From Acholeplasma oculi (GTDB lineage: Bacteria; Bacillota_I; Bacilli_A; Acholeplasmatales; Acholeplasmataceae): 64,000 nucleotides of DNA. The stretch covers positions 186,001 to 250,000 of the forward strand of contig NZ_FUZK01000001.1 in assembly GCF_900166985.1 (NCBI RefSeq). The letters are read 5' to 3'. Position numbers and translations under genes: made by a program. Under the pieces are notes generated by a model, which was not told the DNA's origin, did not search any database, and saw only the letters and a program-made list of their open reading frames with translations. The number at the start of each line of letters is the position of its first letter. Position 1 is the stretch's first letter. Positions 46,496 through 54,862 of the stretch are shown in pieces.

Positions 46496-47425
46496 TCAAT
46501 CTTTATCTGCAAAGAGCTTATAAGCTACTTTGGAGAATACCCAAATGAGTAAGAGCAAGACAACTGATAAAGCTGCTGCATATCCCATTTCATATCTAAT
46601 AAATCCATAATCATCAATATGATTGGTAATTAGCTGTGCTGCATTCTGTGGTGTTGGGTTAGAACCTGACAACGCAACACCTATATATCCATTTGTAAAT
46701 GTAGAAACAATTGCCATAACTGCACCAAATAACATTTGTGGTTTCATCATTGGAATGGTTACATGCATTACTTCTTGGAATTTATTTTTAATACCTTCAA
46801 TATAGGCAGCCTCGTATAATTCTTCATTACCATTTAAAATCCCTGCTAACATTGCTAAGAATCCAACACCCATACTACTCCATAATGCAACGACAATAAC
46901 AATTGGCATTAAGTATTCAGGTGACTGTAAAAACTGAATTGGACGATCAATCATACCCATATCCATCATAATTGCATTGATATATCCAGATTCATCACCA
47001 GAGAAAAGTGTTCTCCAAACAACTGAAATGAATACACCACCAACCATCGAAGGTGAATAGACAGCAAGTGCAATAATTGTTCTAGGTACTTTTTGAATTT
47101 GAGCAAGCATCCAAGCAAGAATAAAGGATAATAAGTATCCACCAGGACCCACAAGTAATGCATACATCAATGTGTTCGGTAAAATGTATCTAAAGAATAC
47201 AGAGTCTTGAGTAAAAATATTAATAAAGTTTGTTAATCCTATAAAAGACGGCATTTCAATAACGTTAAATGACGTGAGTGATAAGAATATGGCGACCGCT
47301 ACTGGAAAAGCAATAAATAAACTAAATAACAAGACATAAGGCATTAACATTAGAAACACTGTTAGCCCATCTTTGAATCTTGCTTTGTTATAACTTTCTT
47401 TTTTAAGTTTAATCGTTTGATCCAT
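46496..47425 (-). CDS. Sugar ABC transporter permease (CUT1, MalF-like)
   Basis: The first permease of pair A, about 309 residues with six helices. The EAA loop is [26 protein letters not shown], with Glu in place of the usual Asp in EAA-x3-G. The start is placed at ATG 47425, where GTGGAGG precedes it, and not at ATG 47443. The gene overlaps the preceding binding-protein gene by 17 bases. Confidence 0.9.
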   Translation of the reverse strand: MDQTIKLKKESYNKARFKDGLTVFLMLMPYVLLFSLFIAFPVAVAIFLSLTSFNVIEMPSFIGLTNFINIFTQDSVFFRYILPNTLMYALLVGPGGYLLSFILAWMLAQIQKVPRTIIALAVYSPSMVGGVFISVVWRTLFSGDESGYINAIMMDMGMIDRPIQFLQSPEYLMPIVIVVALWSSMGVGFLAMLAGILNGNEELYEAAYIEGIKNKFQEVMHVTIPMMKPQMLFGAVMAIVSTFTNGYIGVALSGSNPTPQNAAQLITNHIDDYGFIRYEMGYAAALSVVLLLLIWVFSKVAYKLFADKD

Positions 47426-50399
47426 GATAGCCTCCACTTGCATTCAACATCTGCTCTCTTACCCAATGGATATCTCTAATGGTATATGGTCTAATGACAT
47501 CACCGTTTGTATTTAAAAATCCAAATTCGATCATCTTTTTGCGCATTTCACGGTTAATTTGAATGGTATATCGGTCGATAGCGATACCCGTTGGTGTACC
47601 GTCAAACACAGCAGTATTCCATATATCAGAAATTGAACGTTCTAACATATATTGACCTGGAGTTCTAGGAACGTCAATTAACCACTTGATTTGTTCTAAA
47701 ATAACTTCTTTATGTTTTTCTGGGAATGGTGATTCAATGAATGCATTAATATTTCCAGAAATCCATGCATATGTAGGACCATAGGTTGATTGTAGTGTAA
47801 ATGAGAATTGTGATTGAGTTTCAGTACTCATCCACCATTTTAAGAATGACCATGCATCATCCGGTTGATCAGTTTCTTGCATAATCATACCTGCTGTACC
47901 ATTGGCAATGTAATGACGATTAGTTCCATATTCCGCAGTTGTAATACTTGGGTATGGTGCAATCTCCCACATACCAGTGAGTTCTGGTGCAGCATTTTTA
48001 ATTAATTGATATGTTGCAAAGTCTGCAATACCAATAGGAAGTGTTGCGTATCTAAATGAATTATAAAATGAAACGACTTGTTCAGGTAATGCATAATTTG
48101 TAAATAATTGGTTTAAGAATGTTAGACCTTGTACAGCTTCTTTTGAAGCGATATTTGTTCTTAATCCGTCTTCAGTATAAACATTTCCACCAAATTGATA
48201 CACAAAACCAGATGTTTGATAGAACCATTTAATTGCTACACCACCCGCAATCGGATGATAAAAATTCATGCCATATTTTTGAAGTTCAGGTAAGATATCA
48301 ATTACTTCATTCCAAGTATCTGGTACCATGAAGTTTAGAGAGTCAAAAATATCTTTTCTATACATAATGACATTAAAATCTAGAGTTTCTGGTAATGCAT
48401 AAGCTTTATCGTTTAAAATATAAGGCACAAATGCACCAGGTGCAAACTGACTTGAATATTCCCAATAATCAGGGAAACTTGATAAATCATATGCTGCATT
48501 TCTGATTGCTAAATCATAAGGCATATAACTTGCAAGACCTAATGCCACGTCAGGTTGTTGACCAGCAGCAGATGCCATGACGAGTTTATTTGGATCTGGC
48601 ATAACTGAAATTTTTACTTTTATTCCAGTTTCAGGTGTGAAAGTTTGGTCTGCCATTTTTTGCATCATATCTACATAAGTAATGGGACGGTTCACCCAAA
48701 CATCAACAACACCTTCTTCTTTAGTCAGTGAGTATTTATTAGAGGTGAAACTTGCAAAGAATGATTGGAAAGTAGATCCTACAACCTCAAAGAAGTTTGC
48801 ATTTGCTTTCGCTAAAGTGTGATTATTATAAATGTGAACTTGATTAAGGTATAATGGCTGATTCGTAATTGTTTGTAATGAATCACCTAAAAATTGAGAT
48901 ATTGATCCAGTACCACCCACTAAATCATCTAAGTATAGTGGAATTCTTTCGTAATCATCATAAATATTTTCTACTCTTGATAATGCTTTTTGTAGATTGT
49001 TGATCGTACTTGAAGCAGAACCATTAGGTGCGTAAACAGATAACTCAGTAATAGCTTGTTTTAATAAAATGATATAACTTTCTAAATAAAGCGGAGTTTC
49101 TGGTATAAAATTTGTAAACTTCCAAGTTCTATTTTTATCAATATCTTTACCGGTAATTTTTCTAATTTCTAGTGAGAATGTATTGATGTGGTCAATAACT
49201 AGTTGAACTTTTCTTACTGCATTTTGGACAGGTTCACTTTCAGCTCTAATCGTTAATTCATTAACCCCTTGATTCAGATAAAAGTAAAATTCACCTTCAG
49301 CATTTCCTAAGGTTTCTACATTCCATTGGCTAGTTGCAGTATTAGCAAAAGCATATGATCTAACTTCCTCAAAAGGAATCTCACCATTGATATAAATAGA
49401 TCTAAAGACTGGGAAATCAAATTTATTATTGGAATATCTAAATGCAATCTTGTAAAGCCCTGCTTGTTCAACCTCTACGTCATATGATAAAGATTGACCA
49501 GAAAGTTGCCAAGTATTACCGGCAATAATATTTAGTTTTTTATAAACTGAATCAAACGGCTTAAGACTTGGATTGTTTTCAGCAAAAGCTTGTACATAAC
49601 TTGAATTCTTTTGTTTATAGTTTGTTGCTTGAATGTCAACAATAGAATCATGTTTAGTTCCAGGATTTTGAGTTTGATACTCTTGATATGTTAAATATTG
49701 TTTAGGAGCAGTTAATTTTGCATCCGAAATTGTAAATACTGAAGATGTTGTATTTTCAATAGTTACAAGATTGCTACCTTCATTAAACCAAAAAAGCAGC
49801 GGATCAACACTTACATATGTATTGTTATATAAAGATACGGATTGCCATGAACCATCAATAACTTGATTTGGTAAAACTTCATCACCATAACGATCTGTTA
49901 AATACGTTTTAGATTCATCTTGCCAAATAATTGGAATTTCAATCGTAGACATTTCATCATAATATACTTGACCGTTAACTTTAACTGCAACTGTTATTTG
50001 ATTTAGTGTAGCAGCTGCTACTTTATAATCAACTTCAATATGATAATAGCCTTCCTCTGAAACGACAAAATCGTATATAGCGACTTCGTCTTTATTCATT
50101 ATTAATACATTTTGACCAATTTCATCATCTAAAGTAGCGTTAAGATTGGTTAATGAGGCCTGTACACTACTTAAGCCATAATCAACATTTTGTTGATGAT
50201 CGCTTAAATAATCGACGTAAGTGTATCTAGGATTCATTAAATCATTATCTAACATTACAGTAGATTGATTGATTTGTGTTTGAGTTAATTCGCCAGTAGG
50301 CACATAAATAGATGTCCCTCCAGAAAACCACACAATTAATAGTATAACTATTAAAGTTGCGAATATCCACACAAAACTACGCTTAATTCTACCCATCAT
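47409..50399 (-). CDS. Membrane-anchored solute-binding protein with N-terminal binding modules
   Basis: At 996 residues this is more than twice a normal sugar-binding protein. One hydrophobic helix (about 8-27) without a lipobox cysteine suggests an uncleaved anchor. Residues 40-430 look like two beta-sandwich modules (repeated patterns such as [13 protein letters not shown] and [13 protein letters not shown]), similar to carbohydrate-binding modules. The C-terminal part (about 560-960) is a family 1 solute-binding domain, with [23 protein letters not shown]-like and [21 protein letters not shown] segments. It may capture longer glucan chains and hand them to permease pair A. Confidence 0.75.
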   Translation of the reverse strand: MMGRIKRSFVWIFATLIVILLIVWFSGGTSIYVPTGELTQTQINQSTVMLDNDLMNPRYTYVDYLSDHQQNVDYGLSSVQASLTNLNATLDDEIGQNVLIMNKDEVAIYDFVVSEEGYYHIEVDYKVAAATLNQITVAVKVNGQVYYDEMSTIEIPIIWQDESKTYLTDRYGDEVLPNQVIDGSWQSVSLYNNTYVSVDPLLFWFNEGSNLVTIENTTSSVFTISDAKLTAPKQYLTYQEYQTQNPGTKHDSIVDIQATNYKQKNSSYVQAFAENNPSLKPFDSVYKKLNIIAGNTWQLSGQSLSYDVEVEQAGLYKIAFRYSNNKFDFPVFRSIYINGEIPFEEVRSYAFANTATSQWNVETLGNAEGEFYFYLNQGVNELTIRAESEPVQNAVRKVQLVIDHINTFSLEIRKITGKDIDKNRTWKFTNFIPETPLYLESYIILLKQAITELSVYAPNGSASSTINNLQKALSRVENIYDDYERIPLYLDDLVGGTGSISQFLGDSLQTITNQPLYLNQVHIYNNHTLAKANANFFEVVGSTFQSFFASFTSNKYSLTKEEGVVDVWVNRPITYVDMMQKMADQTFTPETGIKVKISVMPDPNKLVMASAAGQQPDVALGLASYMPYDLAIRNAAYDLSSFPDYWEYSSQFAPGAFVPYILNDKAYALPETLDFNVIMYRKDIFDSLNFMVPDTWNEVIDILPELQKYGMNFYHPIAGGVAIKWFYQTSGFVYQFGGNVYTEDGLRTNIASKEAVQGLTFLNQLFTNYALPEQVVSFYNSFRYATLPIGIADFATYQLIKNAAPELTGMWEIAPYPSITTAEYGTNRHYIANGTAGMIMQETDQPDDAWSFLKWWMSTETQSQFSFTLQSTYGPTYAWISGNINAFIESPFPEKHKEVILEQIKWLIDVPRTPGQYMLERSISDIWNTAVFDGTPTGIAIDRYTIQINREMRKKMIEFGFLNTNGDVIRPYTIRDIHWVREQMLNASGGYHGSND

Positions 50400-50428
50400 G
50401 TTTTAAATTACCTCCTATATCATTATGA

Positions 50429-50454
50429 AGGCACCAAACATAAGTCCAGTGCCT
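50429..50454 (-). promoter_or_regulatory. Intercistronic hairpin between the two binding-protein genes
   Basis: The arms AGGCAC and GTGCCT form a 6-bp stem with a 14-base loop and no T tract behind it. Such hairpins after a solute-binding gene often act as mRNA stability or partial attenuation elements that make the binding protein more abundant than the permeases. Confidence 0.45.
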
Positions 50455-50492
50455 ACATAACAAAGATTAATTATTTCTGTATCTTATATTTA

Positions 50493-52142
50493 TTAAAAAT
50501 CAGCGTCAGTTTTTCCGTAGTGAGTCTTTAAGCCTTGTTGTAATAAAGCAACTTCAGCACTAAATCTTTGGTTAGCTAGAGTATTCCATTCAGGTAACTT
50601 AGCTAATACTGCGTCTGTGAATCCAGCATCTGTTCTTCTTGGTGAAGTTGCTTCAGGATTACCAGTTAAAACGGATGGTAAGTTGAAGTTATTCCACTCA
50701 TAAAGAATTTCTGTACGAACACCATCTTTATCATAGAACCATGGATATGCTTTGTCAGAAACGTCTTTAACGTTACCGTTTGCAAATTTTTCCATCATGA
50801 AGTGGAATCCAGGGAATCTATCTTTATCTGCTAAAATTGAGTGATTTGGTGCACTGAACCAAATTTCCATTTGACGGTTGAATGCATCACCAGTAACAGT
50901 TGGAACAGAGTCATTAATAGCTACTTTCATTGTTTCCCCATCTTTAAATTGTTGATCAGCACGTGCTTGCCATGCTCTGTCATCACCAATCCAGAATGAT
51001 GCAAATGTATAAGCTATTTGTAATTTAGCATATTCTTCTTCAGATAATTCTTTATTTGAATCATCTAAAGCATAGTTTCTAACAGCTAGAGGGTCAAGTA
51101 CAACACCAACTGTATTGTCTACATAGTCAGTACTTGGTCTTGGATAAATATCCCAGTCATTAGATTGTACAGCTCCCCAGTGTCCAGGTGTTGTATTTGC
51201 AGCATCACCTAACATCCAAGGGTCTCCATCAAGTGTTAATAAAGCACCATTTTTGAAGAAGTTGAAGCTCCACCAACCGTTAGCATCCATAAATGGTCTC
51301 ATTGGAGAATTATTATCTACTTCAGTTGCAGCAGATTTATCCCATTGTGGCCATACTGAATGATCAGCCCATTCTTGAATTAATGGAATTAATGAACGAA
51401 CTTCATTAGAATTCATGTTTAAGAATGGAGCATCACCTTGTTGTTCAACAAGCATTTGAGCCATTGTAGTTGTACCAGTGAAGATAAAGCTCTTAGGAGT
51501 ATCCATAGAACCATACCATGAGTTTGGACTTGAATGGCTAACAAAATCTGTATACTCTTCAATTGTCCAGTTTGGTTCTGGAATATCAATATTGTTATTT
51601 TCAGCTAATTCTTTATTGATAAACACGCCCCAAGGTTGTAAGAATTGAGGTAAACCAGCTTGTACACCATAATAGTTCATCATGGACATAATACCTGGGT
51701 TGAAAGATTGATACATTGGATCATTACTAAACACAGATAAGTCAGCAACCATACCACGAGTTACTTCCCCTACTAAGTCTGTAGAAGCCCAAATGTCAAC
51801 TTTTTTACCATATTCTAATTCGAAGTTTTCTCTGAATTGTGACCAACTAACTCCGTTGTCATTCGGACCGCCAATCTTAGTGATGACGTTCACTTTTACA
51901 TTCGGATAAACTTCATTAAAAGCTTTTGCAACAGCATATATTGTTGCAGCATTTTGTGATGTTAGGTCTTCGTCAGCTATCGTTTGTTTACCGATATTTT
52001 CATAGAACTGACCATCCCCTGACCATAACATAATTGTAATTTCACCTTCAGTAGCAGTGTCTAGACCAGCGTATGATGGTCCACATGCAACTAAGATGAA
52101 AGTTACTGCGAGTAACATAATTGTAACAAGATATTTTTTCAT
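50493..52142 (-). CDS. Solute-binding lipoprotein of the glucan transporter
   Basis: An extracellular sugar-binding lipoprotein of 549 residues, with lipobox FILVACGPS (Cys at 20). EGEITIMLWSGDGQFYENIG starts the binding domain, and acidic and tryptophan residues are spread through it (for example NGWWSFNFFKNGALLTLDGDPWMLGD). It is longer than typical maltose-binding proteins. GGAGGG precedes the ATG. It is the first gene of the operon controlled by the LacI-operator promoter, so it should be the most strongly expressed. Its ligand is probably a beta-glucooligosaccharide. Confidence 0.88.
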   Translation of the reverse strand: MKKYLVTIMLLAVTFILVACGPSYAGLDTATEGEITIMLWSGDGQFYENIGKQTIADEDLTSQNAATIYAVAKAFNEVYPNVKVNVITKIGGPNDNGVSWSQFRENFELEYGKKVDIWASTDLVGEVTRGMVADLSVFSNDPMYQSFNPGIMSMMNYYGVQAGLPQFLQPWGVFINKELAENNNIDIPEPNWTIEEYTDFVSHSSPNSWYGSMDTPKSFIFTGTTTMAQMLVEQQGDAPFLNMNSNEVRSLIPLIQEWADHSVWPQWDKSAATEVDNNSPMRPFMDANGWWSFNFFKNGALLTLDGDPWMLGDAANTTPGHWGAVQSNDWDIYPRPSTDYVDNTVGVVLDPLAVRNYALDDSNKELSEEEYAKLQIAYTFASFWIGDDRAWQARADQQFKDGETMKVAINDSVPTVTGDAFNRQMEIWFSAPNHSILADKDRFPGFHFMMEKFANGNVKDVSDKAYPWFYDKDGVRTEILYEWNNFNLPSVLTGNPEATSPRRTDAGFTDAVLAKLPEWNTLANQRFSAEVALLQQGLKTHYGKTDADF

Positions 52143-52184
52143 TTTTCCCTCCTATATTTGGATTTCGATTTATATCTCAGTTTT

Positions 52185-52213
52185 ATTATAACACTATGTG
52201 AAAACGATTTCAA
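52185..52213 (-). promoter_or_regulatory. Promoter of the 20-kb glucan operon
   Basis: On the minus strand TTGAAA (complement of 52208-52213) and TATAAT (complement of 52185-52190) are 17 bases apart. The predicted transcript start near 52178 leaves a leader of about 36 bases with GGAGGG before the start codon at 52142. Confidence 0.8.
52199..52212. promoter_or_regulatory. LacI-type operator O1, overlapping the -35 box
   Basis: TGAAAACGATTTCA is an imperfect palindrome of LacI/CcpA class centred between 52205 and 52206. It covers the -35 box and part of the spacer, so bound repressor would exclude RNA polymerase. Confidence 0.75.
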
Positions 52214-52231
52214 CAAAAATATAAACTTTTT

Positions 52232-52243
52232 TACAACGTTTTC
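52232..52243. promoter_or_regulatory. LacI-type operator-like site O2
   Basis: On the minus strand GAAAACGTTGTA shares the GAAAACG half-site with O1 but has a degenerate second half. Its centre is 32 bases from O1, about three helical turns. Confidence 0.5.
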
Positions 52244-52252
52244 GTAAATAGA

Positions 52253-52264
52253 TAAAGCGTTTTC
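52253..52264. promoter_or_regulatory. LacI-type operator-like site O3
   Basis: On the minus strand GAAAACGCTTTA matches the O1 core with a partly conserved second half. Its centre is 21 bases from O2, two helical turns. Confidence 0.5.
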
Positions 52265-52317
52265 CTATAAAAATGCTCAATAATCACATTTTACGCATTT
52301 TTAGTAGGAATTATGCT

Positions 52318-53751
52318 TTATTTTTCAGTTAGAATAAACGATGCAATACCTTTTGCTGGTATGTTATATTGTTGGCTTGACTCATGAATATTTAAGAATA
52401 TGGATGCATTAAATGTATTTTTATTATGTACAATAACTGCAATCGATCCATCTGGATTTTTAAAACTTGAAACGATTATATTTCCGTTGTTTGAAATACT
52501 CTCAATTCTCAGAGCATCACGTTCAACAAATTTTGAAAAATGTCCTATGATATAGTACTCTTCATTCATGGTCACTGTATTTGTCTCTGTATTGGATGTT
52601 AAAACACCTCTACAATTTTGACAACCACCATTTTTAGGTCCATTATCTTGATCCAGTGCGATATTCCACATCAATACACCTTTAGCACTTCGGTTAATCA
52701 TACCCATGAATATGTTTTCCATATTCCATGTAATATTATCAGGGAAGCTTGTAGCCCATAATCCACCTGATATTTCAGTAAACCAAATGCCCTTATCAGG
52801 AAATAATCTTTCTAATCTTGAGGTTTCACTTACATTGCCACCATAACCATGTAATGCAGCACCAGCTGTGTATTTTGCTGCTTTACTATTTAATACACTA
52901 ATTGGATAATCCATTCTATCCCAGTTATGATCATATGCAAATATCAGCGTATCTATAGATTCTCTTTCAAATGCTTGTCCTAACTTATAAACAAATTCAA
53001 TTTGTTGACTCGCAGGCATATACATTGAAGGATAACCATTTGTTTCATGTAAAGGTTCATTTTGTGGGGTTACCGCATATATATCTATACCATGTGCTTT
53101 ATATGCATCTATAAATTTAACAAAATAATTTGCATAAACTTCATGGTATTGACTTAATAAGCGTCCACCATTTAAGTTTTTATTGTCTTTCATCCAAGCA
53201 GGAGCTGACCATGGACTTGCCATAATCAGTAAATCAGGATTAAGAGCAAGTGCTTCTTTTAGAATCGGTATTAAGTAAGTTTCATCGCGTTCAATCGTAA
53301 AATTGACTAAATCTAAATCCGTAACATTCCCTAAAGTGTCATTATATGTAAAATCATTCAGCGAAAAATCTGATGCCCCCATTGCAATTCTTATAAATGA
53401 AATACCTATGCCATCTGGTCCAAATAATTGATTCATGACCTCAGTTCTTTTAGAGGGTTCAAGATTCGCAATAACAATTGCACTAGATTCAGTCATTGCT
53501 GCACCAAAACCATCCATTACCTGAAAAGTCTTTTCGGGATTAATAGTGACTTTTAATCCACTTACATTTAAATCAAATTCTGTAGATGTTTCTAATTCTT
53601 CATTAAGTAATTTTGATTTATTTCCAGCTGTTATGAAATGCTTCACATCATATAGTTTTTTCACAGGTTCTTCCTCTATTTCTATAGGTGGGTTGCAAGC
53701 TGTTATTATAAAAAGACAACTCACCATTAATATCGTTAGTATTTTTTTCAA
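52318..53751 (-). CDS. GH30 glucanase or glucosylceramidase-like enzyme, lipoprotein
   Basis: A surface lipoprotein of about 477 residues (lipobox LFIITAC). The GH30 fold is shown by GFGAAMTESSA near the N-terminus, the acid/base in TPQNEPLHETNG (Glu235 counted from a GTG at 53760) and the nucleophile in WFTEISGG (Glu329). In this beta-1,3-glucan context, activity on beta-1,6-glucan branches (as in GH30_3 enzymes) is more likely than on ceramides. The start is uncertain: GTG 53760 lies inside the ribosome site, so TTG 53751 or 53754 is preferred. It is the last gene of the second glucan operon. Confidence 0.85.
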   Translation of the reverse strand: MKKILTILMVSCLFIITACNPPIEIEEEPVKKLYDVKHFITAGNKSKLLNEELETSTEFDLNVSGLKVTINPEKTFQVMDGFGAAMTESSAIVIANLEPSKRTEVMNQLFGPDGIGISFIRIAMGASDFSLNDFTYNDTLGNVTDLDLVNFTIERDETYLIPILKEALALNPDLLIMASPWSAPAWMKDNKNLNGGRLLSQYHEVYANYFVKFIDAYKAHGIDIYAVTPQNEPLHETNGYPSMYMPASQQIEFVYKLGQAFERESIDTLIFAYDHNWDRMDYPISVLNSKAAKYTAGAALHGYGGNVSETSRLERLFPDKGIWFTEISGGLWATSFPDNITWNMENIFMGMINRSAKGVLMWNIALDQDNGPKNGGCQNCRGVLTSNTETNTVTMNEEYYIIGHFSKFVERDALRIESISNNGNIIVSSFKNPDGSIAVIVHNKNTFNASIFLNIHESSQQYNIPAKGIASFILTEK

Positions 53752-53763
53752 CAATGACACCTC

Positions 53764-54465
53764 TTATTCATAAATCTTAACATAATCGATTAAGAAACTT
53801 TGTGGGAATATAGAGTCATCAATTTTTCCACCCCAATTACCTCCAACAGCAAAATTTGCTATCATATAAAAAGGTTGATCAAATGGCCAATCTTGGCTTC
53901 CGGATTTATCGCCTTTAAGTTCTTCTAAAAGTAATTGATCATCAAAATAGAATTTAAAACCAAATTCATCCCAGTCCATGCGGTACACATGGAAATCATG
54001 TGTTAAGTCTTTGACAAAATGTTTAAAGTGTAAATTATTGTTTTTGGTATGATTATAGTTCTTTGAATGTAGAGAAAAATGAATATGATTATCTTCTTTA
54101 CCTACAAATTCCATCAGATCGATCTCTCCACACTCAGGCCAACCAACTTCTTTAATATTTTCACCTAATAACCAAAAAGCAGGCCAAGTACCTAATCCAC
54201 TTGGTAATTTCATACGAACTTCCATACTTCCATATTTCATATGTACTTTATGTTTGGAAACAATTTTTGCTGATGTGTATTGTCGGTATTCGTATGTTTC
54301 TTTTCTAGCAACGATATGTAGTAAGCTATCTTTTACAAAAATATTTTCGCTTCTTTTGGTATAAAATTGATCTTCATTGTTTCCAAAACCATGACCACCA
54401 ACTTCAACAGTCCAATTTTCTTCATTTAATTCATCAAAATGGTCTTCAAAAATTAACTTTCTCAT
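53764..54465 (-). CDS. GH16 beta-glucanase without signal peptide
   Basis: A 233-residue family 16 enzyme beginning directly at the catalytic domain (MRKLIFEDHFDELNEENW). Motif CGEIDLMEFVG gives nucleophile Glu114, Asp116 and acid/base Glu119. No signal sequence or lipobox is present, so it should act in the cytosol on imported beta-1,3-glucooligosaccharides, in contrast to the lipoprotein paralogue at 37981. AAGGAG precedes the ATG. It overlaps the cupin gene by 20 bases. Confidence 0.88.
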   Translation of the reverse strand: MRKLIFEDHFDELNEENWTVEVGGHGFGNNEDQFYTKRSENIFVKDSLLHIVARKETYEYRQYTSAKIVSKHKVHMKYGSMEVRMKLPSGLGTWPAFWLLGENIKEVGWPECGEIDLMEFVGKEDNHIHFSLHSKNYNHTKNNNLHFKHFVKDLTHDFHVYRMDWDEFGFKFYFDDQLLLEELKGDKSGSQDWPFDQPFYMIANFAVGGNWGGKIDDSIFPQSFLIDYVKIYE

Positions 54466-54862
54466 AATTATTCTCCTTAATTTCTTCTATGTGTTCTTTT
54501 TCTAAGTAGATACGTATAGAGTTTTCATCAGAGGTATCTTCCTCTTCAACAATTAGTAGTTTACAATTCTTACTTAAGACATGTGTATGATAGATTCCTT
54601 TTTTAATATTATAAACTTTATGTTTTTCTAATTTTAATACCTCAAATGATTGAATCACATTTGCCTCAACATCCGCAAAAATTAATGATGCCTCACCTTC
54701 TAGTAGAACAAATACCTCATCTGTCTTACTGTGAGATTCTACATAACTTAAGTTATCCACTAATAGTTCATCAATGAAATTAAGTATTGCAACTCTCCAT
54801 GATTGATAACTCATGAGTGTTTTGTATCCTGGGTCATTGAAAGAAAAAATCTCATATTTCAT
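54446..54862 (-). CDS. Small cupin-fold protein
   Basis: A 138-residue protein with a single cupin domain. SHSKTDEVFVLLEGEASLIF (about 64-83) matches the first cupin motif and IKKGIYHTHVLSKNCKLLIVEEE (about 105-127) the second. Possible metal ligands are His64, Glu69 and His112, while other usual histidines are missing. The role may be sugar binding, isomerisation or sensing. It overlaps both neighbours (GH94 and GH16 genes), so it belongs to the glucan pathway. Confidence 0.7.
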   Translation of the reverse strand: MKYEIFSFNDPGYKTLMSYQSWRVAILNFIDELLVDNLSYVESHSKTDEVFVLLEGEASLIFADVEANVIQSFEVLKLEKHKVYNIKKGIYHTHVLSKNCKLLIVEEEDTSDENSIRIYLEKEHIEEIKENNYEKVNF

